Shown here piece after piece: positions 34,038-43,372 of a stretch of 64,000 bases of DNA. Each line of letters starts with the position of its first letter. The first letter of the stretch is position 1. A model generated the notes under the pieces. That model did not search any database, was not told the origin of the DNA, and was given only the letters and a program-made list of their open reading frames with translations. The position numbers were made by a program, and so were the translations under genes. Origin of the DNA: CALMEC01 sp964628685 (GTDB lineage Bacteria > Actinomycetota > Thermoleophilia > Miltoncostaeales > Miltoncostaeaceae); assembly GCA_964628685.1 (NCBI GenBank), contig CAZVNM010000002.1, forward strand, positions 434,001 to 498,000, in the 5' to 3' direction.

Positions 34038-35057
34038 TCAGTCCCGGTCGACCTGCACGTCCACGGTGCCGAACACGAACTGGCGCATCCCGGTGATGAA
34101 GTCGGTGGGGAAGCCGACCTCGAACGGGGAGACCTCGCGCAGCCGTTCGAGTTCGTCGTGGGTGAGTTCCACACGGAGGGCCCGGATGTTGTCCTCGAGC
34201 TGTTCGACCGTGCGCACGCCGAGCACCGGGTGCAGATGCGGGGTCTTCGCCCGCGTCCAGGCCAGCGCGACCTGTGACGACGAGATCCCCCGCTCGGCGG
34301 CGATTCCGGCGACGGCGTCCGCCACCTCGAGGTCGTGCTCGGACAGCGACCCGCGGTCGACGCGCGTCGGTTCCGCGGACTCGGCGGCGCCCGTGGCGAA
34401 CTTGCCCGACAGCGTGCCGCTCGCGAGCGCGCCCCAGATCACGACGGAGAGCCCGAGCGCCTCGGCCACCGGGATGAGCTCCCGCTCGGCGTCGCGACGC
34501 AGCAGGCTGTACGGCACCTGGAGCGCCACGAACGGGCTCCATCCGCGCCACTCGGCGAGGGTGTTGGCACGCGCCACCACCCAGGCGGGCGCGTCGCTGA
34601 TGCCGGTGTACAGGATCTTGCCGTCGCGCACCGCGTCGTCGAGTGCGCGCATCGTCTCCTCGATGGGCGTCGCCGAATCCCACATGTGGACGTAGTACAG
34701 GTCGATGTAGTCGGTCCGAAGCCGCCGCAGGCTGGTCTCCAGCGACAGGCGCAGGTTCTTGCGTGCGTTCCCGCCGGCGTTCGGGTCGTGGGGGTCGCGG
34801 GTCACCGAGTACTTGGTCGCGAGGACGAAGCGGTCGCGGCGGCTCTCCAGGACCTCGCCCACGATCTCCTCGCTCCGCCCGTCGCGGTAGTTGATCGCGG
34901 TGTCGATCACGTTGCCGCCGGCGTCGGCGTACATGTCGATGATGCGACGGGCCTCGTAGCGACCGGCACCGTGCACGAACCCGTCGGCGAACGTCATCGC
35001 CCCGAGGAAGAGTTCCGAGACGCGCAGGCCGCTCCTGCCCAGCGGGCGATACCTCAT
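34038..35057 (-). CDS. Aldo/keto reductase
   Basis: A (beta/alpha)8 NADPH-dependent oxidoreductase of 339 residues. The catalytic tetrad can be placed: Asp and Tyr in NVIDTAINYRDGRSEE, Lys in LATKYS, His in YYVHMWD; the coenzyme-binding tail is VLGVRTVEQLEDNIRAL. MRYRPLGRSGLRVSELFLGAM is the canonical start and AAGGAGC precedes the ATG. A TATTCT -10 candidate lies near 35088-35093 inside the palindrome GAATATTC. Substrate unknown; may be cotranscribed with the LtrA gene (25 bp apart). Confidence 0.92.
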   Translation of the reverse strand: MRYRPLGRSGLRVSELFLGAMTFADGFVHGAGRYEARRIIDMYADAGGNVIDTAINYRDGRSEEIVGEVLESRRDRFVLATKYSVTRDPHDPNAGGNARKNLRLSLETSLRRLRTDYIDLYYVHMWDSATPIEETMRALDDAVRDGKILYTGISDAPAWVVARANTLAEWRGWSPFVALQVPYSLLRRDAERELIPVAEALGLSVVIWGALASGTLSGKFATGAAESAEPTRVDRGSLSEHDLEVADAVAGIAAERGISSSQVALAWTRAKTPHLHPVLGVRTVEQLEDNIRALRVELTHDELERLREVSPFEVGFPTDFITGMRQFVFGTVDVQVDRD

Positions 35058-35135
35058 TTCGTGCTCCTTGCACCGGATGACGGTCGGAGAATATTCCGAA
35101 TCACGGCGGTCGGCCGGGCCTCCAGCCCGCGCGCG

Positions 35136-35141
35136 TAGACT
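35136..35141 (+). promoter_or_regulatory. -10 element upstream of the upp leader frame
   Basis: TAGACT, 7 nt before a GTG at 35149. This is the leaderless spacing seen elsewhere in the window. No clear -35. Confidence 0.4.
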
Positions 35142-35148
35142 CGTCGTC

Positions 35149-35190
35149 GTGAGTGTCCGCATCCCGATCCGGCAGTCCCGCGGCCGATGA
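35149..35190 (+). CDS. Possible 13-residue leader peptide coupled to upp
   Basis: Reading from the GTG 7 nt after TAGACT gives MSVRIPIRQSRGR and a TGA that overlaps the upp ATG (ATGA). The position and overlap fit a leaderless leader peptide whose translation delivers ribosomes to upp, which itself has no strong ribosome binding site. The alternative is that transcription starts here and the short frame is chance. Not supported by comparative data. Confidence 0.3.
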   Translation: MSVRIPIRQSRGR

Positions 35191-35828
35191 GCGCACCGAC
35201 GGTCCGGGTGCTCTCCGGCGCCCTCGCCGGCGAGCACATCGCACGCCTGCGCGATCGCGAAACGACGCCCGCCGCGTTCCGGATGGCCTCGGCCGCGCTC
35301 GCCACGCTGGTGCTGGCCCGTGCGCTGGACGATCTGGAGGTGCGGGAGTCGACGCTCGTCACGCCCATCGCGTCGGCGGTCGCCCGGCGCCCCGCGCGGC
35401 GCGTGACGCTGGTCCCGGTGCTGAGGGCGGGCCTCGCGCTCATGGATCCGGCCCTGCGGCTGCTCCCCGGTGACACGAGGGTCGGCTTCCTCGGGATGGC
35501 GCGCGACGAGGAGACCCTCGAGCCGACCTTCTACCTCGACCACCTGCCGGGCGACATCGCAGATGACGACGTGGTGGTGCTGGACGTCATGCTCGCCACC
35601 GGGGGCAGCGCCATCGCGGCGCTCGACGCGGTGCGGGCGGCGGGCGCCGCGGCGGGGGTGCGCATGGTCTGCCTGATCGCCGCCCCGGAGGGCGTGCGCC
35701 GGGTCAACGCGGCGCATCCCGACGTCGTGATCACGGCGGGGGTGCTCGACGACCGGCTCGACGCGCGCGGGTTCATCGTCCCGGGTCTCGGTGACGCCGG
35801 GGACCGCCTGTACGGGACGACCGGATGA
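35187..35828 (+). CDS. upp: Uracil phosphoribosyltransferase
   Basis: Upp converts uracil and PRPP to UMP in pyrimidine salvage. The 213-residue protein has VPVLRAGLALMD, the PRPP-binding loop VLDVMLATGGSAIAALDAV and the uracil-specific signature PGLGDAGDRLYG at its C-terminus. Translation is probably coupled on both sides: an upstream short frame overlaps its ATG and the SDR gene overlaps its stop. In Bacillus upp lies downstream of the prfA-prmC-sua5 genes, so this is likely the same ancestral neighbourhood. Confidence 0.95.
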   Translation: MSAPTVRVLSGALAGEHIARLRDRETTPAAFRMASAALATLVLARALDDLEVRESTLVTPIASAVARRPARRVTLVPVLRAGLALMDPALRLLPGDTRVGFLGMARDEETLEPTFYLDHLPGDIADDDVVVLDVMLATGGSAIAALDAVRAAGAAAGVRMVCLIAAPEGVRRVNAAHPDVVITAGVLDDRLDARGFIVPGLGDAGDRLYGTTG

Positions 35829-36622
35829 ACGCCTCCCATGGCCTCGTGGTCGTGACCGGTGCGTCCTCGGGGATCGGCCTCGCCTTCGCGCGCCACTACG
35901 CGGCGCTCGGACATCCGCTGCTGCTCATCGCACGTCGCGAGGACCGGCTGCGGGCGATCACGCACGAGCTCGTCGCCGACCACCGTGTGGAGGTGGGCTT
36001 CGCGGTCGCGGACCTCGCCACCGAGGAGGGCATGCGCACCGCCCGCGAGGCCGTCGACGCGGTTCGGGCACTCGAGGTCCTCGTCCTGAACGCCGGGTTC
36101 GGGGCCTTCGGACGGGTCGCAGAGATCCCGCGTGGGCGTCAGACCGAGATGGTGCGGCTCAACTGCGAGGCGGTCGTCGATCTGGCGTGCCATGCGCTCC
36201 CGCGGCTCGTGGGCCAGGACCGCGGCGACATTGTGATCGTCTCGTCGGCGGCGGCGTGGCAGCCGATCCCGTTCACGGCGACCTACGCGGCGACCAAGGC
36301 GTTCGAGCTGTTCTTCGCCGAGGCGCTTGCGGGCGAGCTGCGCGGCACCGGCGTGCGGGTTGTGGCGGCATGTCCCGGCCCGACCGCCAGTGAGTTCGGT
36401 CAGGTCGCCGGCACCGGGCAGAGCCCGCGGTGGATGCCGGTGGAGACGCCGGAGGGCGTCGTCCGCGCGACCATGACGGCCCTGGAGCGCGGCCGTCCGC
36501 GCGTGGCGACGGGCGGGCTGGCCAAGCTCTCGACGGCGGCGGCGTCGCTCTTGCCGCGCCGGCCGGTGGTGTGGGCGGCGGGGGCGATCCACCGGCTGAT
36601 CGGGCGAAACACGCGGGGGTGA
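35825..36622 (+). CDS. Short-chain dehydrogenase/reductase
   Basis: Classical SDR of 265 residues: TGASSGIG cofactor motif near residue 11, NAG in LVLNAGFGAFG, catalytic Ser in IVSSAAAW and YAATK (Tyr/Lys). The preference for NADP is suggested by the LIARREDRL segment with an arginine after beta2. A C-terminal hydrophobic LPRRPVVWAAGAIHRLIG stretch resembles DltE-like SDRs. Overlaps upp by four bases (ATGA). Substrate unknown. Confidence 0.9.
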   Translation: MNASHGLVVVTGASSGIGLAFARHYAALGHPLLLIARREDRLRAITHELVADHRVEVGFAVADLATEEGMRTAREAVDAVRALEVLVLNAGFGAFGRVAEIPRGRQTEMVRLNCEAVVDLACHALPRLVGQDRGDIVIVSSAAAWQPIPFTATYAATKAFELFFAEALAGELRGTGVRVVAACPGPTASEFGQVAGTGQSPRWMPVETPEGVVRATMTALERGRPRVATGGLAKLSTAAASLLPRRPVVWAAGAIHRLIGRNTRG

Positions 36623-36681
36623 GGCGGGCGGGGCGTTGTGGGTCGGTCGCGTCGGTGGACCGGCAGCCCTTGCCCGGATCG

Positions 36682-36711
36682 TTGAGAGGTAACCGGGCAT
36701 CCTCGTAGAAT
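36682..36711 (+). promoter_or_regulatory. Promoter of the wecA-like gene
   Basis: TTGAGA (36682-36687), 18-bp spacer, TAGAAT (36706-36711). Because the -10 covers an upstream in-frame ATG at 36710, the promoter argues for the GTG at 36749 as the true start. Confidence 0.6.
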
Positions 36712-36748
36712 GCTCCTCACGTCCCCGACGGGATGTGAGGCTTCTCCG

Positions 36749-37840
36749 GTGACCAACACGCTGATCCCAGTCCTGTGCGGCCTGATCGCCCTGGTCGTGG
36801 TCGTGGCAGTGACCCCACTCGCATCGCACCTGGCGCGCCTGGTGGGGGCGGTCAGCGAGCCGAAGGGCCGCAACATCCACGCCAAACCCATGCCGCTTCT
36901 GGGTGGGCTGGCGATCCTGTCGGGTTTCCTGATCCCGGTGATCTACTACCTGCCGGTCTTCGACACCCCGGAGAAGGGGCTCATCGTCGGCGCGATCGTC
37001 GTCTGCCTGGTGGGGGCGCTCGACGACATCTTCGACCTGCACGCGGCGGTGAAGCTGCTCGGTCAGATCGGCGCGGCGATCATCCCGGTGGCGTGCGGGC
37101 TGACGATCGACCACCTCACCCTCCCGATCCTCGGCGTGGGGGACCTCGGGCCGGCGCAGTACCCGGTCACGGTGCTGTGGTTCGTGGCGCTCACCAACAT
37201 GATCAACTTCATCGACGGCATGGACGGGCTGGCCGCCGGCATCTCGGGCATCGCGCTCACCACCTTCGCGATCCTGGCCGCGTCACTGGACCGCGCCGTC
37301 CCCGCCATCATCGCGGCGTCGCTCGCCGGGGCGGCGATCGGCTTCCTGGCCCACAACTTCCACCCGGCGAAGATCTTCATGGGCGACGCCGGCTCGCTCT
37401 TCCTCGGCTTCGTGATCGCCGGGGTCGCGGTGAGCGGCGTGATGAAGACCACCGCGGCCGTCGCGATCGGCCTTCCGATGATCGTGGTCGCCATCCCGAT
37501 CCTCGACACCTCCTTCGTGGTGCTGAAGCGCCTCAAGTACGGGATGCCGGTCTACGGCGCCGACCGCAGCCACTTCCACCACCGGTTCTTCACGATCGGC
37601 TTCGGGCAGCGGCGCACCGTGCTCGTCATGTACGCGTGGTGCACCCTGATGAGCCTTGTGGCCATCACGATCAGCTTCCGCTTCGGCGGGATCATCGGCC
37701 TGCTGATCGCGATCGTCGCGGCGCTGGCCGCCGCCGTCTACATGGTCTATCTGCTCGAGATCCTCAAGTGGGGCGGCAAGCCGGTCATCGACATCGTGCG
37801 TGAGCGCCGCGTCCAGGCGCGGTCGGTCCCCGGCCGCTGA
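36749..37840 (+). CDS. wecA: Undecaprenyl-phosphate N-acetylhexosamine-1-phosphate transferase (WecA/TagO-like)
   Basis: A polytopic PNPT-family enzyme that attaches HexNAc-1-phosphate to undecaprenyl phosphate, initiating cell-wall glycopolymer synthesis. Markers: the Asp-rich VGALDDIFDLHAAVKL, the magnesium-binding TNMINFIDGMDGLAAG, IFMGDAGSLFLGF, and the HxHH-like SHFHHRFFTIGF loop that distinguishes WecA/TagO from MraY. 363 residues from the GTG at 36749, with about 11 membrane helices. It follows upp-SDR in the same direction but has its own promoter. Confidence 0.9.
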   Translation: MTNTLIPVLCGLIALVVVVAVTPLASHLARLVGAVSEPKGRNIHAKPMPLLGGLAILSGFLIPVIYYLPVFDTPEKGLIVGAIVVCLVGALDDIFDLHAAVKLLGQIGAAIIPVACGLTIDHLTLPILGVGDLGPAQYPVTVLWFVALTNMINFIDGMDGLAAGISGIALTTFAILAASLDRAVPAIIAASLAGAAIGFLAHNFHPAKIFMGDAGSLFLGFVIAGVAVSGVMKTTAAVAIGLPMIVVAIPILDTSFVVLKRLKYGMPVYGADRSHFHHRFFTIGFGQRRTVLVMYAWCTLMSLVAITISFRFGGIIGLLIAIVAALAAAVYMVYLLEILKWGGKPVIDIVRERRVQARSVPGR

Positions 37841-37927
37841 CGCGGGCGGGGTGAACACCCGGCCGGTTGGACCGCCCTGCGGGTCGGCGGCGGACCCCAC
37901 GGTGCGTGACCCGGCGGCGGGCCGTCC

Positions 37928-38566
37928 GTGACGTGGACCTCGCTCCTTTGGAACTCGATCCCGCTGGTCGTGATCGCCGCGATCAGCCCGATTGTGTTCG
38001 TGAACGCCTCCCGCGTCACCAACGAGGCCGGCCCCGCGGGGGGTGTGCGGTTCGCGGCCGGTGCGGCGGCCGTGCTGCTGGTCCTGGGGGCGGCGGCGAT
38101 GGGCCTGGTGGGTGCCGCGGCGACGAGCCTGGCGAGCCGGGGCCTCGCATCACGGTGGGTGGATGCCGTGCTGGGTGTGCTCCTCGTCGCCTACGGCCTC
38201 GGCCAGCTGCGGCGCCGGCGCGGGGTCGACACCGCGGAGCGTGGCACCGTCGAGCATCGGGCGATCGCGTTCGGCGCGCTCAGCATGGCCACCAACTTCA
38301 CCACGCTGCCGATCTTCGTCGCGCTCGCCCAGCGGCTGGGCGCGGTCGGCGCCCCGGCGTGGGCGCGGATCCTGGCGCTCGTGGCCCTGGTCGCGGCGGT
38401 CACCGTCCCGGCGTGGCTTCCCGCCGTCATCACCGTGGCGGCACCCGGACGGGGGCGGATGTCACCGCGCACCCGCGCGCGCATCGTGGGCACCACGCGG
38501 GCGATCTCGATCGGCGCGTGTCTGCTCGGTGGCCTTCTGATCCTCCTGCACGCCGTCCTCGCCTGA
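37928..38566 (+). CDS. GAP/Sap (LysE-superfamily-like) membrane protein
   Basis: 212 residues with six hydrophobic segments; the AAISPIVFVNA opening and central basic loop (QLRRRRGVD) fit the Sap/GAP family (sulfolipid-1-addressing-like), in turn related to LysE exporters. Family role in lipid or metabolite export is known for only a few mycobacterial members. Ends 4 bp from the convergent signalling gene. An 87-bp gap separates it from wecA. Confidence 0.7.
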   Translation: MTWTSLLWNSIPLVVIAAISPIVFVNASRVTNEAGPAGGVRFAAGAAAVLLVLGAAAMGLVGAAATSLASRGLASRWVDAVLGVLLVAYGLGQLRRRRGVDTAERGTVEHRAIAFGALSMATNFTTLPIFVALAQRLGAVGAPAWARILALVALVAAVTVPAWLPAVITVAAPGRGRMSPRTRARIVGTTRAISIGACLLGGLLILLHAVLA

Positions 38567-38570
38567 CCCG

Positions 38571-41273
38571 TCAGGCCCGCGCGTCGAACGGCGCCATGCC
38601 CGCCGCGGCCAGGGCCTCGACGACGTCCACCACCCGCGGGGCGAAGTCGCGTCCGCGTCCGCGTCGCAGCTCGTCCAGCGCCTCGGACACGCTGAGCGGG
38701 TCGCGGTAGGACTGTGCGCTTGTCATCGCGTCCCACGCGTCGGCGACCGCCAGGATCTGGGCGCCGAGCGGGATGGCGTCGCCCGCGAGCCCGTCGGGAT
38801 AGCCACTGCCGTCCCAACGTTCGTGGTTGCTGCGCACCCATGCGATCTGCTCGTTCGAGAAGACATCGGTGACGATCTCCGCGCCGAGGATGGCGTGGAT
38901 GCGCAGCTGTTCGCGCTCCTCGCCGGTGAGCGGCGCGGTCTTCAGCAGGAGCTCGTCGGGCACGCCGATCTTGCCGACGTCGTGCAGGAGTGCGGCCTCG
39001 TGCAGCGCGTCGATGCGTCCCGCGGGCCAGTCGAGGGTGCGCGCGATGGCGGTCGCGACGACGGCGACGCGCTCCGAGTGGCGTGCGGTCCCGGAGTCCT
39101 TCGCGTCGATCGCGCGGGCGAGGGCCTGCAGCGCGGCGACCGTCCGCGACCGGGTGAGCTGGTCGATGCGCTCGTCACCGCTGACCTCCCGCAGGATGTC
39201 GGCGGTGGCCACGACACTGCGATTGCGACCGCTCGCCTTGGCCCGGTAGAGGGCGGCGTCGGCCAGACGCTTGAGCTCGTCCGGTCCGGCTGCCAGCGAC
39301 GCGTCCGCGACCCCGGCCGAGACGGTCTGGTTGCCAACGCCGTCGTCGTGGTCGATCTCGGCGTATCCGCTCACCAGGCGGTCCGCCACGCGGGCGGCGG
39401 TCTTCAGGTCCGCCCCGGGCAGGAGCAGCGCGAACTCCTCGCCACCGATGCGGGCGACGAGGTCGCCGAGCCTGGCACGGGACTCCACGAAGCGGGCGAA
39501 GGTGCGCAGTACCCGGTCACCGGACTGGTGTCCGAACGTGTCGTTGACGTCCTTGAAGTGGTCCAGGTCGAGGAGGATGATCGCCGGCCCGCGGCCCGTC
39601 CCGTCGGCGTTCGCGAACTCGCGCTCCAGACGTTCGTGGAAGGTCCGGTGGTTCAGCACCCCGGTGAGCGGGTCGGTGGTGGCCCGCAGCGCAAGCTGCG
39701 TGCGCGCGTCGGCGTTGGCGACCGCGATCCCGACCAGCTCGGCGAACCGCGCCAGCCGCATCTCGGAGCCCGGCGGCAGGAGCTCCGGCGCGGTCGTGGC
39801 GGCGGTGAGGGCACCCCACACCGACGCCTCCACCCGGATGGGGGCGCTCACGCTGACCGGATACCCGCTCGACGCCAGCAGGTCCTCGGACGACGCGTCG
39901 GCCGCGGCGTGTCGCGCCGGGATGCCGTTTCGCAGCACCGATCGGATGACGCTGGGGACCGCCAGCGGGATCCGCTCCGGCATGGGGGCGGCGTCGGGGT
40001 CCCGCGCCCAGGTGCCGACGGTCGCGGCGCGGTCGGCGTCGCGGTCGAAGCGGCTGACGATCGCACCCGATGCGTCGAGGAGCGCCGCCACCTCGCGTGC
40101 CACGAGCTCGAAGATGCGCTCCGGGTCGGACTCGGCGGCGACGGCGGTCGCCACGTGGCCGAGGGCACCCTGCTCGGCGGCCATGCGTTCGAGCGCGTGT
40201 TCGGCGCGCTTTCGCTGGGTCACCTCCTTGAGCGCGTGCACCCGCATGCCCCGCACCGTGTCGTCGAGCGGGGTGGAGCTGAAGATGACCGGGATCGTCG
40301 TGCCGTCCGGCCGGGTGATCTCCAGGTCGCGTTCGCCCACGAAGTCGTCGGGGATGTCCGCCTCCCCGAGGTAGGGCATGGGCTCGCCCTCGGGAAGCGA
40401 TCTGCGGCCGAGGATCTCGAGCATGCGGGCGTTGTGCTCGGAGGCGGCGCCGTCGGCGTCGACCACGGCAAGCCCGTCGCTCACGCTCTCGAGCACCGCG
40501 CCGCGTGATGCGTGCTCGTACTGCATGCCGCGCAGGATGCGGAAGCGGGTGCGTTCGACGAAGATCCACACGACCGTCGCGATCAGGCCGAGGCCGACGA
40601 CGAGGATCCCCAGGAGCAGGAGCAGGCGATCGGTCGTCCGGCGAAGCTCCGACTCCAGCAGGTCGCCGTGGTCGGCCTTCGCCCCGGCCCAGGCGAGGAC
40701 GTCGGTGTCCAGGCGGTTGATCACCGTCCGGGCGCGCTCCACGGCGGCCCGGTCCGCGGCACCCCCGACCGTGGTGGCGGAGTAGTCGGCGCCCACGACC
40801 CGCAGCAGGTTGGCGACGTCGGTGCGGACCGCCGCGGCGTGGTGGCGGTCCACCGGGTCGTCCCCCGCCGCGTCGATCAGCCCGTTGATGCGGATGACCC
40901 CGGCCGCCACCTGCGCCTGCACGTCGGCGTTCAGGCCGTCGCCCCCGTCGAAGCGGTTTTCCCAGAAGGTGATGTACCCCTGCCGGAGCACCCCCCGCAG
41001 GTCGAGCAGCTCGCGGGTCTGCTGCTGCACACGTCGCACCTCCTCCTGCCGGTCGCCGATGCGGACCGCGAAGACGACCGCGACGAGTCCGACGGCCAGG
41101 GCGAAGACGACCACGACCGCCGCCTGCGCCAGCTGCAGGCGTCGTGCGTTCGAGAGGTCTGCGGAGAGCCGGCGGTCGGATGGGGTGATCTGTGAGCTCC
41201 CGGGAGGGGGTCCGTGGTCGAATCTCAGCAGATCATCGGCATGGATGTGGGCTTTCCGGAGGAGGGATGACAT
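38571..41273 (-). CDS. PAS-GAF-GGDEF-HD-GYP c-di-GMP signalling protein
   Basis: 900 residues. Two membrane helices (about 48-72 and 215-240) flank an extracytoplasmic four-helix sensor; then PAS (about 255-350), GAF (about 365-520), GGDEF (about 530-690) and HD-GYP (about 715-885). The GGDEF has GGEEF preceded at the correct distance by RLGD, an RxxD inhibitory site, so product feedback is likely. HD-GYP has HDVGKIGVPDELLLK and NHERWDGSGYPDGL, consistent with an active phosphodiesterase. A protein that can both make and degrade c-di-GMP under dual sensory control. Monocistronic. Confidence 0.92.
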   Translation of the reverse strand: MSSLLRKAHIHADDLLRFDHGPPPGSSQITPSDRRLSADLSNARRLQLAQAAVVVVFALAVGLVAVVFAVRIGDRQEEVRRVQQQTRELLDLRGVLRQGYITFWENRFDGGDGLNADVQAQVAAGVIRINGLIDAAGDDPVDRHHAAAVRTDVANLLRVVGADYSATTVGGAADRAAVERARTVINRLDTDVLAWAGAKADHGDLLESELRRTTDRLLLLLGILVVGLGLIATVVWIFVERTRFRILRGMQYEHASRGAVLESVSDGLAVVDADGAASEHNARMLEILGRRSLPEGEPMPYLGEADIPDDFVGERDLEITRPDGTTIPVIFSSTPLDDTVRGMRVHALKEVTQRKRAEHALERMAAEQGALGHVATAVAAESDPERIFELVAREVAALLDASGAIVSRFDRDADRAATVGTWARDPDAAPMPERIPLAVPSVIRSVLRNGIPARHAAADASSEDLLASSGYPVSVSAPIRVEASVWGALTAATTAPELLPPGSEMRLARFAELVGIAVANADARTQLALRATTDPLTGVLNHRTFHERLEREFANADGTGRGPAIILLDLDHFKDVNDTFGHQSGDRVLRTFARFVESRARLGDLVARIGGEEFALLLPGADLKTAARVADRLVSGYAEIDHDDGVGNQTVSAGVADASLAAGPDELKRLADAALYRAKASGRNRSVVATADILREVSGDERIDQLTRSRTVAALQALARAIDAKDSGTARHSERVAVVATAIARTLDWPAGRIDALHEAALLHDVGKIGVPDELLLKTAPLTGEEREQLRIHAILGAEIVTDVFSNEQIAWVRSNHERWDGSGYPDGLAGDAIPLGAQILAVADAWDAMTSAQSYRDPLSVSEALDELRRGRGRDFAPRVVDVVEALAAAGMAPFDARA

Positions 41274-41307
41274 GGGCGGACGCCCGCGCGGACGCCCGCC
41301 CCGGTGA

Positions 41308-43266
41308 TCATCCGAGCGGGGTCCACACCGTGCCGTCCAGCGTGTCGACGCTGCGTGAGGTGATGCCCCGGTCGCTCAGGGTGAGCAGCCGCCCGGAGAC
41401 GACCATCGACCGCAGCGTGCGGGCCGTGTCGGACGCCCCGGCGGGCGGGGTCAGCGGACGCACGCGCTCGAAGCCGGTGGGTGTCACCCGAAGCGCGACG
41501 GCGGTGGCGTCGGTGACGCTCGTCCCGGGTGCGCTGCCCGGTGTCCATCCGGCGCTGATCGGCAGGACGGCCGTCGCGGTCGGCGCCCACCACAGGAAGG
41601 CGTGGTGGTTCCACTCCACGCCGGTCGTGGTCCCGGGTGCCGTCCACTTGTCGACCTGCCGCGGGGCGGCCGGGTCGCTCGTGTCGAACAGCGACACCTG
41701 GGTGCCCGTCCGCTGACCCCACTCGGTGGCGTCCTGCCCGACGCCGAGCACGAGGTGCTCACCGACGGGGTGCAGGTAGGCGGAGTAGCCCGGGATCTTC
41801 AGCTCGCCGGTCACGCGCGGGTGCGACGCGTCGGAGAGGTCGACCGTGTAGAGCGGGTCGGTCTGGCGGAACGTCACCACGTATCCGCGGTCGCCCATGA
41901 ACCGCACCGAGTGGATGCGCTCGCCGCGTCCAAGGCCGGTGACCTCGCCCATGGTGAGCAGCCGGTCCCCCTGCATGCGCAGGGTCGTGACGGCGCTGTC
42001 GCTGTCGAACCCCGTGGGGCCGTCGAGGACCGTCGGGGCCTGGGTCCGCCAGCGCGTGCGCGTGGTGGCGACGCGCAGGACCCCGTCGTGCTCGTCCATC
42101 GAGAACTGGTTCAGCAGGTCGCCGTCCACGGTGCCGCTGCCGCGGTAGTCGGTCCGTGTGGCGCGGGAGGTGTCGAACACGTGGATGTTCGTGCGCTCCG
42201 AGAAGTCGCCGTCACCCATGTAGGACGTCGTCGTGACGTACAGGTTGTCGCCCGACATCATCACCTCGGCCCCCTCGCCCATGACGGTGTCGCGGTCCAC
42301 GGGGTCCAGGCCGTCCTTCGGGTCGATTGTGAGGACGGTGAGGGTGGACGTGCCGGTGTCGGCGCCGGCGGTGCGTGCGACCGACTCGCAGGGGGCGATC
42401 TGCGTGCTGCTCACGGTCGTGCGTCCCGACCCGTCCTCCAGCTGGTAGGAGGGAAGCCACGCCTCGGCGGGCGTCCGCTCCAGCTGGTCGATGTAGGCGG
42501 CGTCGGCGAGGATGCCCCCGACGGAGATCTCCGCGGTGGGGGCCGGGGTCCGGTTGCCGCGAAGCACGATGCGCACCGCGCCGTCGGCGAGGCGGGCCGA
42601 GACGTACTCGGCGTCCGTGCCGAACCGCTCGAGCACGCGCATCGACGCCGGGTCGCCCACGTCCACCCGGGTGAGCGTGGTCGCGGTGTTCTGCCCGGTG
42701 GGGTTCGGGACGGCGTCCTCCACGCCGCCCGGGGGCACCTGCGATGTGCGGGTGTACGCGACGTGGCGGGTGCCGACCACGATCAGCCCGCCGTCGGTCA
42801 GCAGCATGTCGACGGGGTTTCCGCCGACGTCCAGCGACCCGACCACGCGCGGGGTGGCGCCGGTCACGTCGACCGCGTACAGGCGGCCGTTTGCGATGGC
42901 GAAGACCGTGCGCCCGTCGGTCTTCACGATGTCGGGTTCGTCGATGCCGGCGATCTGCACGTTGGTGGTCGAGAAGTCGGTGCCCGGCTGCGGGGAGGCG
43001 GCACGGTCGGCACCGCCGGAGGCCGCCGCGGTGGCGGTCGGCGCGGCCATGTCCTCCACCATGACGGAGCGGCGGTTTCGCAGCTCGCGGATGGCGGCAT
43101 CCCGCGCGAACGCGGTCAGGTCCGCACAGCTTCCGAAGCGCTGCAGGTGTCCGTCCTGCGCGGATGCGACGTCGCCCCCTCCGAGGATGAGCGGGAGTGC
43201 GACCGCGGCGCCGACGGCGGCGGCACCGAGGGTCGGAAGCTTCCAGTTGATGCGTCGGGGGGTCAT
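41308..43266 (-). CDS. Secreted beta-propeller domain protein (PF09826-type)
   Basis: A signal peptide (about residues 10-36, ending VASAQ) and a 600-residue domain with the family phrase TTNVQIAGIDEPDIVKTDGRTVF, then repeated blades such as DRGYVVTFRQTDPLYTVDLSDASHPRVTGELKIPGYSAYLHP and WNHHAFLWW. Family members are secreted, calcium-bound or membrane-tethered copper-amine-like propellers of unknown function. The 106-bp region upstream is shared with the divergent glycosyltransferase. Confidence 0.88.
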   Translation of the reverse strand: MTPRRINWKLPTLGAAAVGAAVALPLILGGGDVASAQDGHLQRFGSCADLTAFARDAAIRELRNRRSVMVEDMAAPTATAAASGGADRAASPQPGTDFSTTNVQIAGIDEPDIVKTDGRTVFAIANGRLYAVDVTGATPRVVGSLDVGGNPVDMLLTDGGLIVVGTRHVAYTRTSQVPPGGVEDAVPNPTGQNTATTLTRVDVGDPASMRVLERFGTDAEYVSARLADGAVRIVLRGNRTPAPTAEISVGGILADAAYIDQLERTPAEAWLPSYQLEDGSGRTTVSSTQIAPCESVARTAGADTGTSTLTVLTIDPKDGLDPVDRDTVMGEGAEVMMSGDNLYVTTTSYMGDGDFSERTNIHVFDTSRATRTDYRGSGTVDGDLLNQFSMDEHDGVLRVATTRTRWRTQAPTVLDGPTGFDSDSAVTTLRMQGDRLLTMGEVTGLGRGERIHSVRFMGDRGYVVTFRQTDPLYTVDLSDASHPRVTGELKIPGYSAYLHPVGEHLVLGVGQDATEWGQRTGTQVSLFDTSDPAAPRQVDKWTAPGTTTGVEWNHHAFLWWAPTATAVLPISAGWTPGSAPGTSVTDATAVALRVTPTGFERVRPLTPPAGASDTARTLRSMVVSGRLLTLSDRGITSRSVDTLDGTVWTPLG

Positions 43267-43359
43267 GGGATGGCTCCTGGGTCGGGCGTTTGACCTGGGT
43301 ACGCCACGCCGCGTCGATCCGTCACACCGACGAGGTCCGTCGGGGACGCCTCCCGCGTG

Positions 43360-43365
43360 TAACCT
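43360..43365 (+). promoter_or_regulatory. -10 element of the glycosyltransferase, apparently leaderless
   Basis: TAACCT ends 7 nt before the GTG at 43373; no Shine-Dalgarno sequence is present between them. Confidence 0.45.
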
Positions 43366-43372
43366 CCTCGCG

